A DNA stretch of 64,000 bases. It comes from Streptomyces antioxidans (lineage in GTDB: Bacteria > Actinomycetota > Actinomycetes > Streptomycetales > Streptomycetaceae). The position numbers and the translations under genes were made by a program. Of this stretch, positions 27,501-58,900 are shown piece by piece. The stretch lies in assembly GCF_000968685.2 (NCBI RefSeq), contig NZ_LAKD02000001.1, positions 124,001 to 188,000 of the forward strand, given 5' to 3'. Every line of letters starts with the position of its first letter. Position 1 is the first letter of the stretch. A model generated the notes under the pieces. It did no database searches, was not told the DNA's origin, and saw only the letters and a list, made by a program, of their open reading frames with translations.

Positions 27501-28597
27501 TGGTCCGGGACGCCGCGGGCCGGATCACGGGCAACGACTGGCGGCTGGCCCACGGCCGCTCGCTGCCGAGCACGGTGACCCGGGCCCGCTCGGGCGTGGT
27601 GACCGACGAGTCCACCGCGGGCCAGGACGCCCGCAAGGGCGAGCCGAACTACCGCTACGACGCGTCGGGCCGGCTGGTCGACGCCTGGGTGACCGGACAC
27701 CACTACAGCTATGACTTCGCCGACGCGCCCAAGGACTGCCCCAAGGGCACCCAGAGCGACGCGGGGCGGAACGGCAACCGGCTGCGGCTGACGGACCGCA
27801 CGGCGGACGGCACCACCGAGACCGGCTACTGCTACGACGCCGCCGACCGGCTGCTGGCCACCACCGGCGATCACCCGGTGACGGACGTGACATACGCCGA
27901 GAACGGCCATATGACCGGCTACCGGCAGGACGGCGCCACGGTGGAGCAGCGCCACGACGCGGCCGAGCGCTACCGGGGATCGAGCATCACGGGCAAGGGC
28001 GCGGCCGATGTCAGCTACGCCTCCGACATCGCCGACCACCTGATCGCGCGCGAGTCCAAGGGCGCGGACGGCTCGACCCAGCTCTACGGCCACACCTCGC
28101 ACACCGATCCGGACATCGACTTCGTGCTCGCGAAGGACAAGCGGGTGCTGAGCCGGGTGGTGGCGCTGCCGGGCGGTGTGGTCTACGCCAAGAAGGGCGC
28201 CTCGTACGAGGGCCGCTCCACCTGGAGCTACCCGACCGTCCGCGGGGATGTCTTCGCCGTCGCCGGGGACGAAGGAAAGCAGATCGGCGACCTGTACCGG
28301 TACGGCCCGTACGGTGAGCCGCTTGCCGCGGACGGCACCGTCGACCCCGACCACGTCCCGGACAACCTGCCCGGTGACTTCGACTACGGCTGGCTGGGCC
28401 AGTACCAGCGCGGCTCCGAGCACGCCGGGGCCCTGTTCTCCGCGGTGCTGGACACCCGGCTGCTGAACAACCCGCTCGGCCGCTTCACCCAGCCGGTCTC
28501 CGACGGGCCCTTCCTGAACGCCTACGAGTACGCGGCCGGCGACCCGGTCAACCACGTCAGCATCGACGGGTTCAGCCTGGATGGGGAGAAGGAATGA
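24515..28597 (+). CDS. secreted RHS/YD-repeat protein with PA14 domain, no toxin tail
   Basis: 1360 residues. A signal peptide (about 1-34, cleavage near ASAAPDW) sends it out of the cell. A fibronectin-like segment (80-180) precedes a PA14 carbohydrate-binding-like domain (about 243-375) and a low-complexity linker (410-495). Then follow YD repeats from about 640 to 1140 (YDTAGR, YDEAGR, YDRAGR, YDDAGR, YDASGR, YDAADR) and the RHS core (LYRYGPYGEPL, NPLGRFTQP, NAYEYAAGDPVNHVSIDG). Only nine residues follow the core, so the variable toxin domain found in polymorphic-toxin RHS proteins is missing. GTG 24515 has GGAG six bases upstream. The stop overlaps the dioxygenase ATG, making this the first gene of a biosynthetic operon. 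Confidence 0.88.
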   Translation: MSMARTRTLRATVAGAASVTVSVALLASGSMASAAPDWLSRAGHATPSDVAMLSAKAGDPVRPAWPAGDFDGIAESAGKRGTAAAPKPASPSDGATLADRRPVLTAARAAGKAEYEFVIGTGDSPRGGQVVSSGWLRTPRWTVPDGTLKDGGQYTWTVRARNRASGKVTADAPARSLTVNLWLGAQPAEGPVPMDTLGPASVNLANGNATASVATPQTSTGAGPLGATFTYNSLATAEVGLTGSYFTGTSGTGIGGKEKPAAVRTDTQPSFNWDGQAPWEGAKAGDRFRARWTGQLRVPDSGGYRLGGVYQGGVRIWLDDTPVVDDWKGEKGGSTPRFGAVRQLKAGHAYSVRIEYQRPADGGRLALWAQRSGKGSLPVPSSWLSPAGSVLPPGWSVTPAATGQDGASALKEGTGEGVTAAGGADAANPLSSPQGANATGSSADTGTGAASSTGAAQPNSATPKAATGAKGAKGAKGAGDTDSDAAKLKATEEAADEGLKFFYGGDSTCEDDDAPEGFVCAVRVPGAGTTQLHYSAGKLARIVNPGDETTDFGYTADHRLTAVRTPLVMDWIAVDPDRRDHATADYQIGYADSGTRAARLAGPEPTGFTEGRTARPERRYAYGSGSTKIDVAGLHGTRTVAYDTAGRVSSDTDATGRTVRKEWTAAEQPAATLDAAGRLTTTVYDEAGRPVGAFGPGPEKCFADDGSLVSPAPSGCGKVPATTTTYGDTSATSVTQGSDGVPDLTVETQLNELGVPVAMVTDPKGLKLKTGYEYDEMFRPTAKVMPSGAKQSYAYYGATEKADNPCTDEDDPLPQAGLPKSITSAASATGSSRTEKFVYDERGLPVAVTFGGTKWTCVDYGDRGQILAMHVPGNEWAPARTISYDAAHGGDPLTTKASEPGDELLFTVDLLGRTVRFTDAQGIRTETVYDRAGRAVRETSTPASDADATQVKTVRYDDAGRETAVALDGKTLATVALDAGGEAERVTYANGSSLKVVRDAAGRITGNDWRLAHGRSLPSTVTRARSGVVTDESTAGQDARKGEPNYRYDASGRLVDAWVTGHHYSYDFADAPKDCPKGTQSDAGRNGNRLRLTDRTADGTTETGYCYDAADRLLATTGDHPVTDVTYAENGHMTGYRQDGATVEQRHDAAERYRGSSITGKGAADVSYASDIADHLIARESKGADGSTQLYGHTSHTDPDIDFVLAKDKRVLSRVVALPGGVVYAKKGASYEGRSTWSYPTVRGDVFAVAGDEGKQIGDLYRYGPYGEPLAADGTVDPDHVPDNLPGDFDYGWLGQYQRGSEHAGALFSAVLDTRLLNNPLGRFTQPVSDGPFLNAYEYAAGDPVNHVSIDGFSLDGEKE

Positions 28598-29562
28598 TGG
28601 AGAAGTATTTCGCGGACGCCGATGTGGACCTGCTGGAGCACAACGGCACCCACCTGGTGCGGGTGACGCCCCGCCACGGCGGTGACGGTCCGGGCTGGGT
28701 CGCGGCCAACCTGGACGGGCTGCGCTCGGCGATGCTCGACCACGCGGCGGTCATGGTGAAGAGCCTGGACCTGGGGGAGCAGGACGAGCTCGCCGGTCTC
28801 GCGGAGCTGATCGGCGGCAAGACGCTGGAGTACAACGAGCGGTCCACGCCGCGCAGCCGGGTCAAGGGGAACGTCTACACCTCGACCGAGTACCCGGCCG
28901 ACCAGTCGATTCCGCAGCACAACGAGAGCGCGTACTCCAGCAACTGGCCGCACAACCTCTATCTGTACTGCGCCAAGGCGGCGGCCACCGGCGGGGAGAC
29001 CCCGGTGGCCGACAGCGGGGCGGTCCTGGACCGGCTGCCGCGGGACCTGGTGGCGCGGTTCGAGGAGCACGGGGTGCTCTACACCCGCACCTATCGCACC
29101 GGGATGGGGCTGTCCTGGCAGGAGGGGTTCCAGACCGACGACAAGGCGTATGTCGACCGGTACTGCGCGGAGCACGACATCGAGTCGGAGTGGGACGGCG
29201 ATGTGCTGCGCACCCGGCAGCGCCGCCCGGCGGTGGTGGAGCACCCGATCACCGGCCGCAGGGTGTGGTTCAACCAGGCCCATCTGTTCCATGTGCACGC
29301 GCTGCCCGAGGCGGTGCGCGAGGGGCTGCTGGAGATCTGCGGCGAGGACGGGCTGCCGCGCAACGCCTACCTCGGCGACGGCGCCCCGATCACCCCTGAG
29401 GAACTGACCGCGATCCAGGGCGCGTACGAGGCCACCATCCTGGCGGAGCGGTGGGAGGACGGCGATCTCATCATGATCGACAACCTGCTCACCACCCATG
29501 GTCGGCGTCCGTTCACCGGGGACCGCAAGGTGCTGGTGTCGATGACCCAGCGTGAGGGGTAA
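28594..29562 (+). CDS. TauD/SyrP-like Fe(II)/2-oxoglutarate dioxygenase
   Basis: 322 residues with the jelly-roll iron site: His109 and Glu111 in PQHNESAYS, distal His302 in TTHGRRPF, and the following Arg as the 2-oxoglutarate anchor. The HNESxS...WP variant is the one seen in SyrP-type enzymes that hydroxylate amino acids, often while bound to a carrier protein. Because the assembly line downstream has Asn- and Asp-type A domains, beta-hydroxylation of one of those residues is the leading idea; this is inference. The ATG overlaps the RHS stop (ATGA) with GGGGAG upstream; a second ATG at 28597 is possible. The P450 gene starts eight bases after its stop. Confidence 0.88.
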   Translation: MMEKYFADADVDLLEHNGTHLVRVTPRHGGDGPGWVAANLDGLRSAMLDHAAVMVKSLDLGEQDELAGLAELIGGKTLEYNERSTPRSRVKGNVYTSTEYPADQSIPQHNESAYSSNWPHNLYLYCAKAAATGGETPVADSGAVLDRLPRDLVARFEEHGVLYTRTYRTGMGLSWQEGFQTDDKAYVDRYCAEHDIESEWDGDVLRTRQRRPAVVEHPITGRRVWFNQAHLFHVHALPEAVREGLLEICGEDGLPRNAYLGDGAPITPEELTAIQGAYEATILAERWEDGDLIMIDNLLTTHGRRPFTGDRKVLVSMTQREG

Positions 29563-29569
29563 GCGCGGC

Positions 29570-30832
29570 ATGGCGAGCCAGCCGACCGCCGGTCCCGGGG
29601 AGATCGACCTCGACCAGGTGGACCTCACCGATCCGCAGACGTTCCTGAACCGTGAACTGCCGCCGATGTGGCGGCGGTTCCGGGAGCTGAGCCCGGTGCA
29701 CTGGCATCCGACCGAGGGGCTGATGCCCGGCTTCTGGGTGCTCTCCCGCTACCGGGACGTGATGGCGGTGTACCGGGACAACCGTGCCTTCACCTCCGAG
29801 AAGGGCAACGTCCTCACCACGCTGCTGCAGGGCGGCGACTCCGCGAGCGGCAAGATGCTGGCGGTCACCGACGGCGTACGCCACCGGGAGATCCGCAACC
29901 TGCTGCTCAAGGCGTTCGCGCCGCGGGTGCTCGAGCCGGTGGTGGACGCGGTGCGGCGGCGCACCGAGGGGCTGGTGCGCGCCGCCGTCGAGCGCGGGAG
30001 CTGCGACTTCGCGCAGGACGTGGCGGAGCACATCCCGATGGCCACCATCGCCGATCTGCTCGGCGTCCCGGAGTCCGACCGGGGCTATCTGCTCACCCTG
30101 ACCAAGCAGGCGCTCAGCGCCGAGGAGGCCGGGCAGAGCGTCGAGGAATCCCTGATCGCGCGCAATGAACTGCTGCTGTACTTCGCCGATCTGGCCGAGG
30201 ACCGGCGCGAGGAGCCGACCGAGGACGTGATCAGCGCGCTGGCCACGGCGACGATCGACGGTGAACCGCTCACCGAGGAGGAGATCGTCTTCAACTGCTA
30301 CAGCCTGATCCTCGGTGGCGACGAGACCAGCCGCCTCTCGATGATCTGCGGGATGCGGGAGCTGATCGAGCACCCGGTGCAGTGGAAGCGGCTGCGCGCC
30401 GGGGACGTGGCGGTGGAGTCCGCCGTCGAGGAGGTGCTGCGCTGGGTCACCCCCGCCATGCACTTCGGGCGGCGGGCCGTGGTGGACACGGAGATCGGCG
30501 GTCAGCACATCAAGGCCGGTGACATCGTCACGATGTGGAACACCGCCGCCAATTACGACGACGAGGTGTTCGCCGAACCCGAGGTATTCGACCTGGGCCG
30601 CACCCCGAACAAGCATGTGTCGTTCGGATACGGGCCGCACTTCTGCCTCGGCGCCTATCTGGGCCGGGCGGAAATCCATGCGATGCTCACCGCGCTGCGG
30701 ACCATGGTGACGGAGGCGGAGCTGACAGGGCCCGGCCGGCCGATCCACTCCAACTTTCTGCACGGCTATAGCAGTCTGCCGGTGTCCCTGACTCCGGATC
30801 AGGCCGGACTGGCTCGGTCGCGCATGGCCTGA
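29570..30832 (+). CDS. cytochrome P450, putative NRPS tailoring enzyme
   Basis: 420 residues. The heme motif FGYGPHFCLGAYLGR puts the iron ligand at Cys359. The I-helix motif GGDETS is at 249-254, and the K-helix ExxR sits in VEEVLRW. The I helix has Glu-Thr where many P450s have Asp-Thr-Thr. It lies directly after the dioxygenase (eight-base gap) and before the NRPS genes, so hydroxylation or oxidative cross-linking of a peptide residue is likely. ATG 29570 is preceded by GAGGGG; GTG 29552 inside the dioxygenase gene has no ribosome binding site. A strong terminator follows, so it is not in the same primary transcript as the NRPS genes. Confidence 0.9.
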   Translation: MASQPTAGPGEIDLDQVDLTDPQTFLNRELPPMWRRFRELSPVHWHPTEGLMPGFWVLSRYRDVMAVYRDNRAFTSEKGNVLTTLLQGGDSASGKMLAVTDGVRHREIRNLLLKAFAPRVLEPVVDAVRRRTEGLVRAAVERGSCDFAQDVAEHIPMATIADLLGVPESDRGYLLTLTKQALSAEEAGQSVEESLIARNELLLYFADLAEDRREEPTEDVISALATATIDGEPLTEEEIVFNCYSLILGGDETSRLSMICGMRELIEHPVQWKRLRAGDVAVESAVEEVLRWVTPAMHFGRRAVVDTEIGGQHIKAGDIVTMWNTAANYDDEVFAEPEVFDLGRTPNKHVSFGYGPHFCLGAYLGRAEIHAMLTALRTMVTEAELTGPGRPIHSNFLHGYSSLPVSLTPDQAGLARSRMA

Positions 30833-30859
30833 CCAGGCGTGACGAGCGCGGTGTTCGCC

Positions 30860-30898
30860 ATCGACTGCCCCGACCTGCGTCAGGTCGGGGCAGTCGAT
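30860..30898 (+). terminator. strong terminator between P450 and NRPS genes
   Basis: An 18-bp perfect stem (30860-30877 with 30881-30898) and a CGT loop are followed by TTT. It ends the RHS-dioxygenase-P450 transcript. Confidence 0.88.
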
Positions 30899-31055
30899 TT
30901 TACGGTCCGGGACCGACGCCGGTACAGCGCGATGCGCATTCTTCGATATGCGTTTCTCGGCGATTTCAAGTTTTTCATTCGCCCATAGGGGTATTCGAGG
31001 ATGCTTCGTAGGGTTGGGCTCGATCGTTGAGCCTATTCAAACGAGGTGAACGGCA
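30899..31055 (+). promoter_or_regulatory. NRPS operon leader with promoter and ribosome binding site
   Basis: This stretch is unusually AT-rich for the genome (TTCAAGTTTTTCATTCG), as expected for a promoter. It contains an imperfect inverted repeat (GCGCAT...ATGCGT near 30931-30953). GAGGTGA (31043-31049) is a strong ribosome binding site six bases before ATG 31056. No confident -10/-35 pair can be assigned. Confidence 0.55.
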
Positions 31056-52860
<21,805 letters not shown>

Positions 52861-52861
<1 letters not shown>

Positions 52862-55800
52862 TGAAAGGACCCAGCGAAGTGACGAAGCCGGGCTTCGTGG
52901 ACGTGTGGCCGCTGTCGCCGCTGCAGAAGGGCATGCTCTTCCACGCCCTGTACGAGGAGGGCAGCGCGGATGTCTACGTCATCCAGATGGCCCTGGACCT
53001 GCGCCGGGACATCGACGCCGCGCGGTTGCGCGGCGCGGTGGGGACGGTGCTGAGCCGCCATGACAACCTGCGGGCCTCCTTCCGCAACCGGAAGTCCGGG
53101 GAGCCGGTGCAGGTCATCCTGCGCGAGGCCGAACCGGACTGGGCGGAGCACGATCTGCGCCAGGTCGCCGAGGGGGACCGGGAGGCGGAGCTGGCGCGGT
53201 TGCTCGAGGCGGACCGGAACCGGCGGTTCGACCTGGCGCGGCCGCCGCTGCGGTTCTCGCTGGTGCGGCTCGCCGACCGGGAGTACCGCTTCGTGTTCAC
53301 CGCCCACCACATCCTGCTGGACGGCTGGTCCATGCCGCTGGTGCTGGGCGAGCTGATGGCCCTGTACGCGGCCGGTGGGGACGCCTCGCAGCTGCCGCCC
53401 GTCGTCTCGTACCGCGAATACCTGGCCTGGCTTGCGGGCCAGGACCAGGCCGAGGCGGAGGAGGCGTGGCGACGGGCGCTGGCCGGGGTGGACGGCCCGA
53501 CGCTGGTGGCCCCGCCCGACCCGCGGCGCGGCCCCGCCCTGCCCGAGACGCTGATCGAGCAGGTGGACACCGAGCTGGCGGCCGCGCTCGGCGCCCGGGC
53601 CCGCTCCCTGGGCCTGACCCTCAACAGCGTGGTGCAGACCGTGTGGGGGCTGGTGCTCGGCGGGCTGACCGGGCGGGATGACGTGGTGTTCGGCGAGACC
53701 GTCTCCGGGCGTCCGCCGGAGCTGCCCGGTGTGGAGTCGATGGTCGGGCTGTTCATCAACACCCTGCCGGTGCGGCTGCGCATCGACCCGGAGCGTCCGC
53801 TGGCGGAGCTGGTGCGCGGGCTGCAGGACCAGCAGAGCGAACTGCTCGCCCACAAGCATCTGGGGCTCGCCGAGATCCAGCAGCTCGCGGGCGTGGAGAA
53901 GCTGTTCGACGCGATCACCATCTTCGCCAACTACCCGATCGACACCGACACCCTGAAGGATGCCGCCGAGGGCATCGGCGCGGTGGCGGCCACCACCGTG
54001 GACGCCACCCACTACACCCTCAACCTGGAGGGCACGGTCCGCGGTGAGCGGATGACGGTGCGTCTTGACTACCGCCCCGACCTCTTCGTGGCGGGGGCCG
54101 GACGGGAGATCCTGGACCGGTTCCTCGCCGTCCTGGCCGCGTTCGCCGCCGACCCGCAGCGGCCCGCGGGCTCGGTGCCCGCCTTCACGCCCGAGGACCG
54201 TGCCCGGCTGGTGACCGCCGAGGCCGCCGCCGCGGAGGCGGCGCCGCCCGGGGTCCCGGCCGCGCCGGAGGCGTCGGACGGGGAGCCGCGCACCGAGCGC
54301 GAGGCGGCGCTGTGCGCGCTGTTCGCCGAGGTGCTGGGCGTGCAGACGGTCGGCGTCCACGACAGCTTCTTCGAGCTGGGCGGGGACAGCATCTCCTCCA
54401 TCCAGCTCGCCCACCGGGCCCGTAAGGAGGGCGTGGACCTGACCCTGCGGCAGGTCTTCGAGCACCGCACGGTGGCCCGGCTCGCCGCGCTCGGCCACGG
54501 CCAGCGGCGGCCGGCCGTGGCCGAGGAGGACGGGGTCGGCCCGATCGTGCCGACGCCGATCATGCGCTGGCAGCAGGCGCAGGGCGGCCCCGTCGACGCG
54601 TTCAACCAGACCATGACCATGCCGGTCCCGGCCGGACTCGACCTCGCCCGGCTGCACGCCGCCGTCCAGGCGCTGCTGGACCGGCACGACGCGCTGCGGC
54701 TCCGGCTGACCCGCGAGCCCGGCGCCGACTGGGCGCTCGCGGTGGCCCCGGTGGGCGCCGTGCGGGCCGAGGACTGCGTACGACGCGTCCCGGCGCCGGG
54801 CGACGAGGCCGAGGTGCGGGCCGCGATGGGGCGGCTGGCGCCCGAGGACGGCCGGATGCTCCAGGCCGTGTGGGTGGACGCCGGCCCCACCGCCCCGGGG
54901 CGGCTCACCGTCGTCGCGCACCACCTGGTGGTCGACGGGGTGTCGTGGCGGGTGCTGCTGCCCGACCTCCAGGCGGCGCTGGAGGCGCTGGGCAACGGCA
55001 AGACCCCCGAACTGGAGTCCGTGGGCACCTCGTTCCGCCGCTGGACCCAGCTGCTCGCGGAGAACGCCACCGCCCCCGAGCGCGTGGCCGAGCTGGACCT
55101 GTGGCGCACCATCGCCGCCACCGAGGACCCGCTGCTCGCCGGGCGGCGGACCGACCCGGCGCGGGACGTGGTGGGCGTCGCCCGCCAGGTGACGCTGACC
55201 CTGCCCGCCGAGGTGACCGAACCACTGCTGAACCAGGTCCCCGCCGCCTACCACGCCCAGATCAACGACGTGCTGCTGACCGGGCTCGCCCTGGCAGTGG
55301 CCCGGTGGCGCCGGGAGCGCGGCCGGGGCGAGGGCGGGGCGCTGCTGGTCGGGCTCGAGGGCCACGGCCGGGAGGAGATCGCCGAGGGGATCGACCTCTC
55401 CCGTACGGTCGGCTGGTTCACCAGCCTCTTCCCCGTGGCGTTGGACCCGGGCGCGCAGCCCGCCGAGGAGCTGTGGCGCGGCGGCGAGGCGCTGGGCGGC
55501 GCGCTGAAGGCGGTCAAGGAGCAGCTGCGGGCCATCCCGGACAAGGGCATCGGCTACGGCCTGCTGCGCCACCTCAACCCCGAGACCGGCCCCGAGCTGG
55601 CCGGTTTCACCGAACCGCAGGTCGGCTTCAACTACCTGGGGCGGATGGGCGAGGCGGACGCCGCCGACGCCGAGGCCGCCGACACCGTGCGGGTCCGCGA
55701 CCTCACCGGCGCGGGCGACGCCGCCATGCCACTGGCGTACACCCTCGAGGTCAACGCCGCGACCCTCGCCTATCCCGACGGGCAGCGGCTGGTGGCCTCC

Positions 55801-55980
55801 TGGACCTACTCCGGTGACATGCTCACCGACGAGGAGGTCACCGGGGCGGCCCGGCTGTGGTTCGAGGCGCTGCGCGCCCTCGCGGCGCACGTCACGACGC
55901 CGGGCGCGGGCGGGCTCACCCCGTCCGACCTGCCGTTGGTGGAGATCGGCCAGGACGAGATCGACCGCCTGGAGGCCGCC
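52861..55980 (+). other. NRPS module 7: C-T-E, no A domain
   Basis: C about 52903-54200, T about 54290-54500 (Ser510), E about 54535-55960 (HHLVVDG, EGHGREE, FNYLG intact). The C domain ends in [12 protein letters not shown] and passes through an Ala/Pro/Glu linker into the carrier. Unlike module 6 no A-domain remnant is visible. Confidence 0.85.
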
Positions 55981-58900
55981 CGCGGTGGGCTGGCGGACGT
56001 CCTGCCGCTCTCGCCGCTCCAGCAGGGCCTGCTGTTCCACTCGGTGTACGACGAGTCGGCGCCGGACGTGTACACGATCCAGTCGGCCCTGGAGCTCCAC
56101 GGCCCGCTGGACCCGGTGGCCCTGCGCCGGGCGGCCGGTGTCCTGCTGCGCCGCCACGACAATCTGCGCGCCTCGTTCCTCACCTCAGCCGCCGGCCGCT
56201 CCCTGCAGGTCGTCCCGCGCGAGGCGGAACTCCCCTGGGCCGAGGCGGATCTGAGCGGGCGTCCCGAGGCCGAGCGGGAGGCGGAGCTGGCGCGGCTGCT
56301 GGCCGCGGACCGTGCCGCGCGGTTCGACCTGGCCATCCCGCCGCTGCTGCGGTGCACCCTGGTCCGGCTGGCGGAGGACCGGCACCGCTTCGTGGTGACC
56401 GTGCACCACATCGCGGTGGACGGCTGGTCGATGCCGCTGCTGATCGGGGAGCTGTTCGAGCTGTACGGGCGGGGCGGCGATGACACCGGTCTGCCCCCGG
56501 TGGCCCCGTACCGTGACTATCTGGCCTGGCTCTCCCAGCAGGACCGCCAGGCGTCCGAGGACGCCTGGCGGGCCGCCCTCGACACGGTCACCGAGCCGAC
56601 CCTGCTGTTCGGCGGCCCCGCCGCCGAGCGGGCCCCCGTCACCCCCGAGCGGTGGACGCAGGAGCTGCCCGGAAGCCTGAGCGCCGGGCTGGTGGCCGCC
56701 GCCCGCGAGCACGGGCTGACGGTCAACACCCTGGTGCAGGGCGCCTGGGGCGTGGTGCTCGGACAGCTGACCGGGCGGGACGACGTCACCTTCGGCACCA
56801 CCGTCTCCGGGCGCCCTCCGGAGCTGCCCGGTGTGGAGTCCATGGTCGGGCTGTTCATCAACACCCTGCCGGTGCGGGTGGACGCCCGACCGGGGGAGAC
56901 CCTGCTGGAGCTGGCGCACCGGCTGCAGAACCGGCAGTCGGGGCTGATGGCCCACCAGTACCTGGGGCTGGCCGACATCCAGCGGATCACCGGGACCGGA
57001 GAGCTGTTCGACACCCTGGTGGTGTTCGAGAACTACCCGGTCGACGCGGAGACCCTGGAGTCCACCGCCCGCGACCTCGGCGTGGTCGACGCCGACGTCA
57101 AGGACGCGGTGCACTACCCGCTCGGCCTGCTGGCCGGGCAGCGCGGTGACGAGCTGTCGCTGACCTGGTCCTACCGCCCGGATCTGCTCGGCCCCGACGC
57201 CGTGCGGACGCTGGCGGAGCGCTATGTGGGGCTGCTGGAGGCGTTCGTCGCCGATCCCTCGCTCCCGGTGGGCCGGGTGGATCTGCGGACCGGTACCGAA
57301 CGCGGTGAGCTCTCCGCGGAGGCCGCACAGAGCCTGCCCGGGAGCGCGCCCCGCACCCTCACCGAGGTCTTCGAGGCGACGGCGGCCGCCCACCCGGACG
57401 CCACCGCCGTCGTCTTCGGCGACACCGCGCTGACCTACCGCGAGCTGAACGCGCGCGCCAACCGGCTGGCCCATGAGCTGATCGCCCGGGGAGCCGGTCC
57501 CGAGCGGCGGGTCGCGCTGGCCCTGCCGCGCTCGGCCGAGACGGTCGTGGCGCTGCTGGCCGTGGTCAAGGCGGGAGCCGCGTATGTGCCGCTGGACCCG
57601 GACCACCCGGCCGAGCGGATCGCCTATATGGCCGGTGACGCGGCGCCCGCGCTGGTGCTGACCGGCGCCGGAGCCGGCCCCGCCGTTGCCGGGGCGCTCC
57701 CGGACGGGCTGCCCGTGGTGGCACTGGACGACCCGGCGGTGCGGGCCGCGCTCGCCGCGCGCCCGGACACCCACCCCACCGACGCCGACCGGGCCGCCCC
57801 CCTCACCCCGGACTCCCCGGCGTACGTCATCTACACCTCGGGCTCGACCGGACGCCCCAAGGGCGTGCAGATCCCGCACCGCAACGTGGTGCGGCTGTTC
57901 ACCGCCACCGACCACTGGTTCGGCTTCGGACCCGACGACGTGTGGACGATGTTCCACTCCTACGCCTTCGACTTCTCGGTGTGGGAGATCTGGGGCCCGC
58001 TGCTGCACGGCGGCCGGCTCGTGGTGGTGGACCACGCCGTCAGCCGCTCCCCGGAGCGGTTCCTTGAGCTGCTGGTGCGCGAGCGGGTCACCGTGCTGAA
58101 CCAGACCCCCTCCGCCTTCTACCAGCTCATGGGCGCCGACCGGGACAACCCCGCGCTCGGCCGGAAGCTCGCCCTGCGCACCGTGGTCTTCGGCGGTGAG
58201 GCCCTGGACCTGTGGCGTCTCGAGGAGTGGTACGAGCGGCATGACGACCGGGCGCCGGTGCTGGTCAACATGTACGGGATCACCGAGACCACCGTGCACG
58301 TCAGCCATGTGGCACTGGACCGGGCGGGTGCCGCCGCGGCGTCCGGCAGCGTGATCGGCGAGGCCATCCCCGACCTGCGGGTGCGGGTGCTGGACTCCGC
58401 GCTGCGGCCGGTCCTGCCGGGCGCGCCCGGTGAGATGTACATCAGTGGCGCGGGCCTGGCCCGCGGCTATCTGGGCCGCCCCGGGCTCACCTCCGAGCGG
58501 TTCGTCGCGGACCCGTTCGGCACCCCGGGCAGCCGGATGTACCGCTCGGGCGACCTCGCCCGCCGGAACGCGGACGGGCGGCTGGAGTACCTGGGGCGCG
58601 CCGACGACCAGGTGAAGATCCGCGGCTTCCGGATCGAACTCGGCGAGATCGAGGCCGTGCTCGCCGGGCACCCTGCGGTCGGCCAGGTGGCGGTGCGGGT
58701 CCGTGAGGACCAGCCGGGCCGCAAGCTGCTGGCCGCCTATGTGGTGCCCGCGGGACGGGAGGCCGACGGCCGGGAGCTGCGCGAGTACGCCGCCGCCGCG
58801 CTGCCGGACCATATGGTCCCGGCCGCCTTCGTCACGCTCGACGCCCTGCCGCTCACCGTCAACGGCAAGCTCGACCACCGGGCGCTGCCCGCCCCGTCGT

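Noticed and set aside
24515..28597. Polymorphic toxin/immunity pair
   Set aside because: The RHS protein ends nine residues after its core with no toxin domain, and the next gene is a clear dioxygenase rather than an immunity protein.
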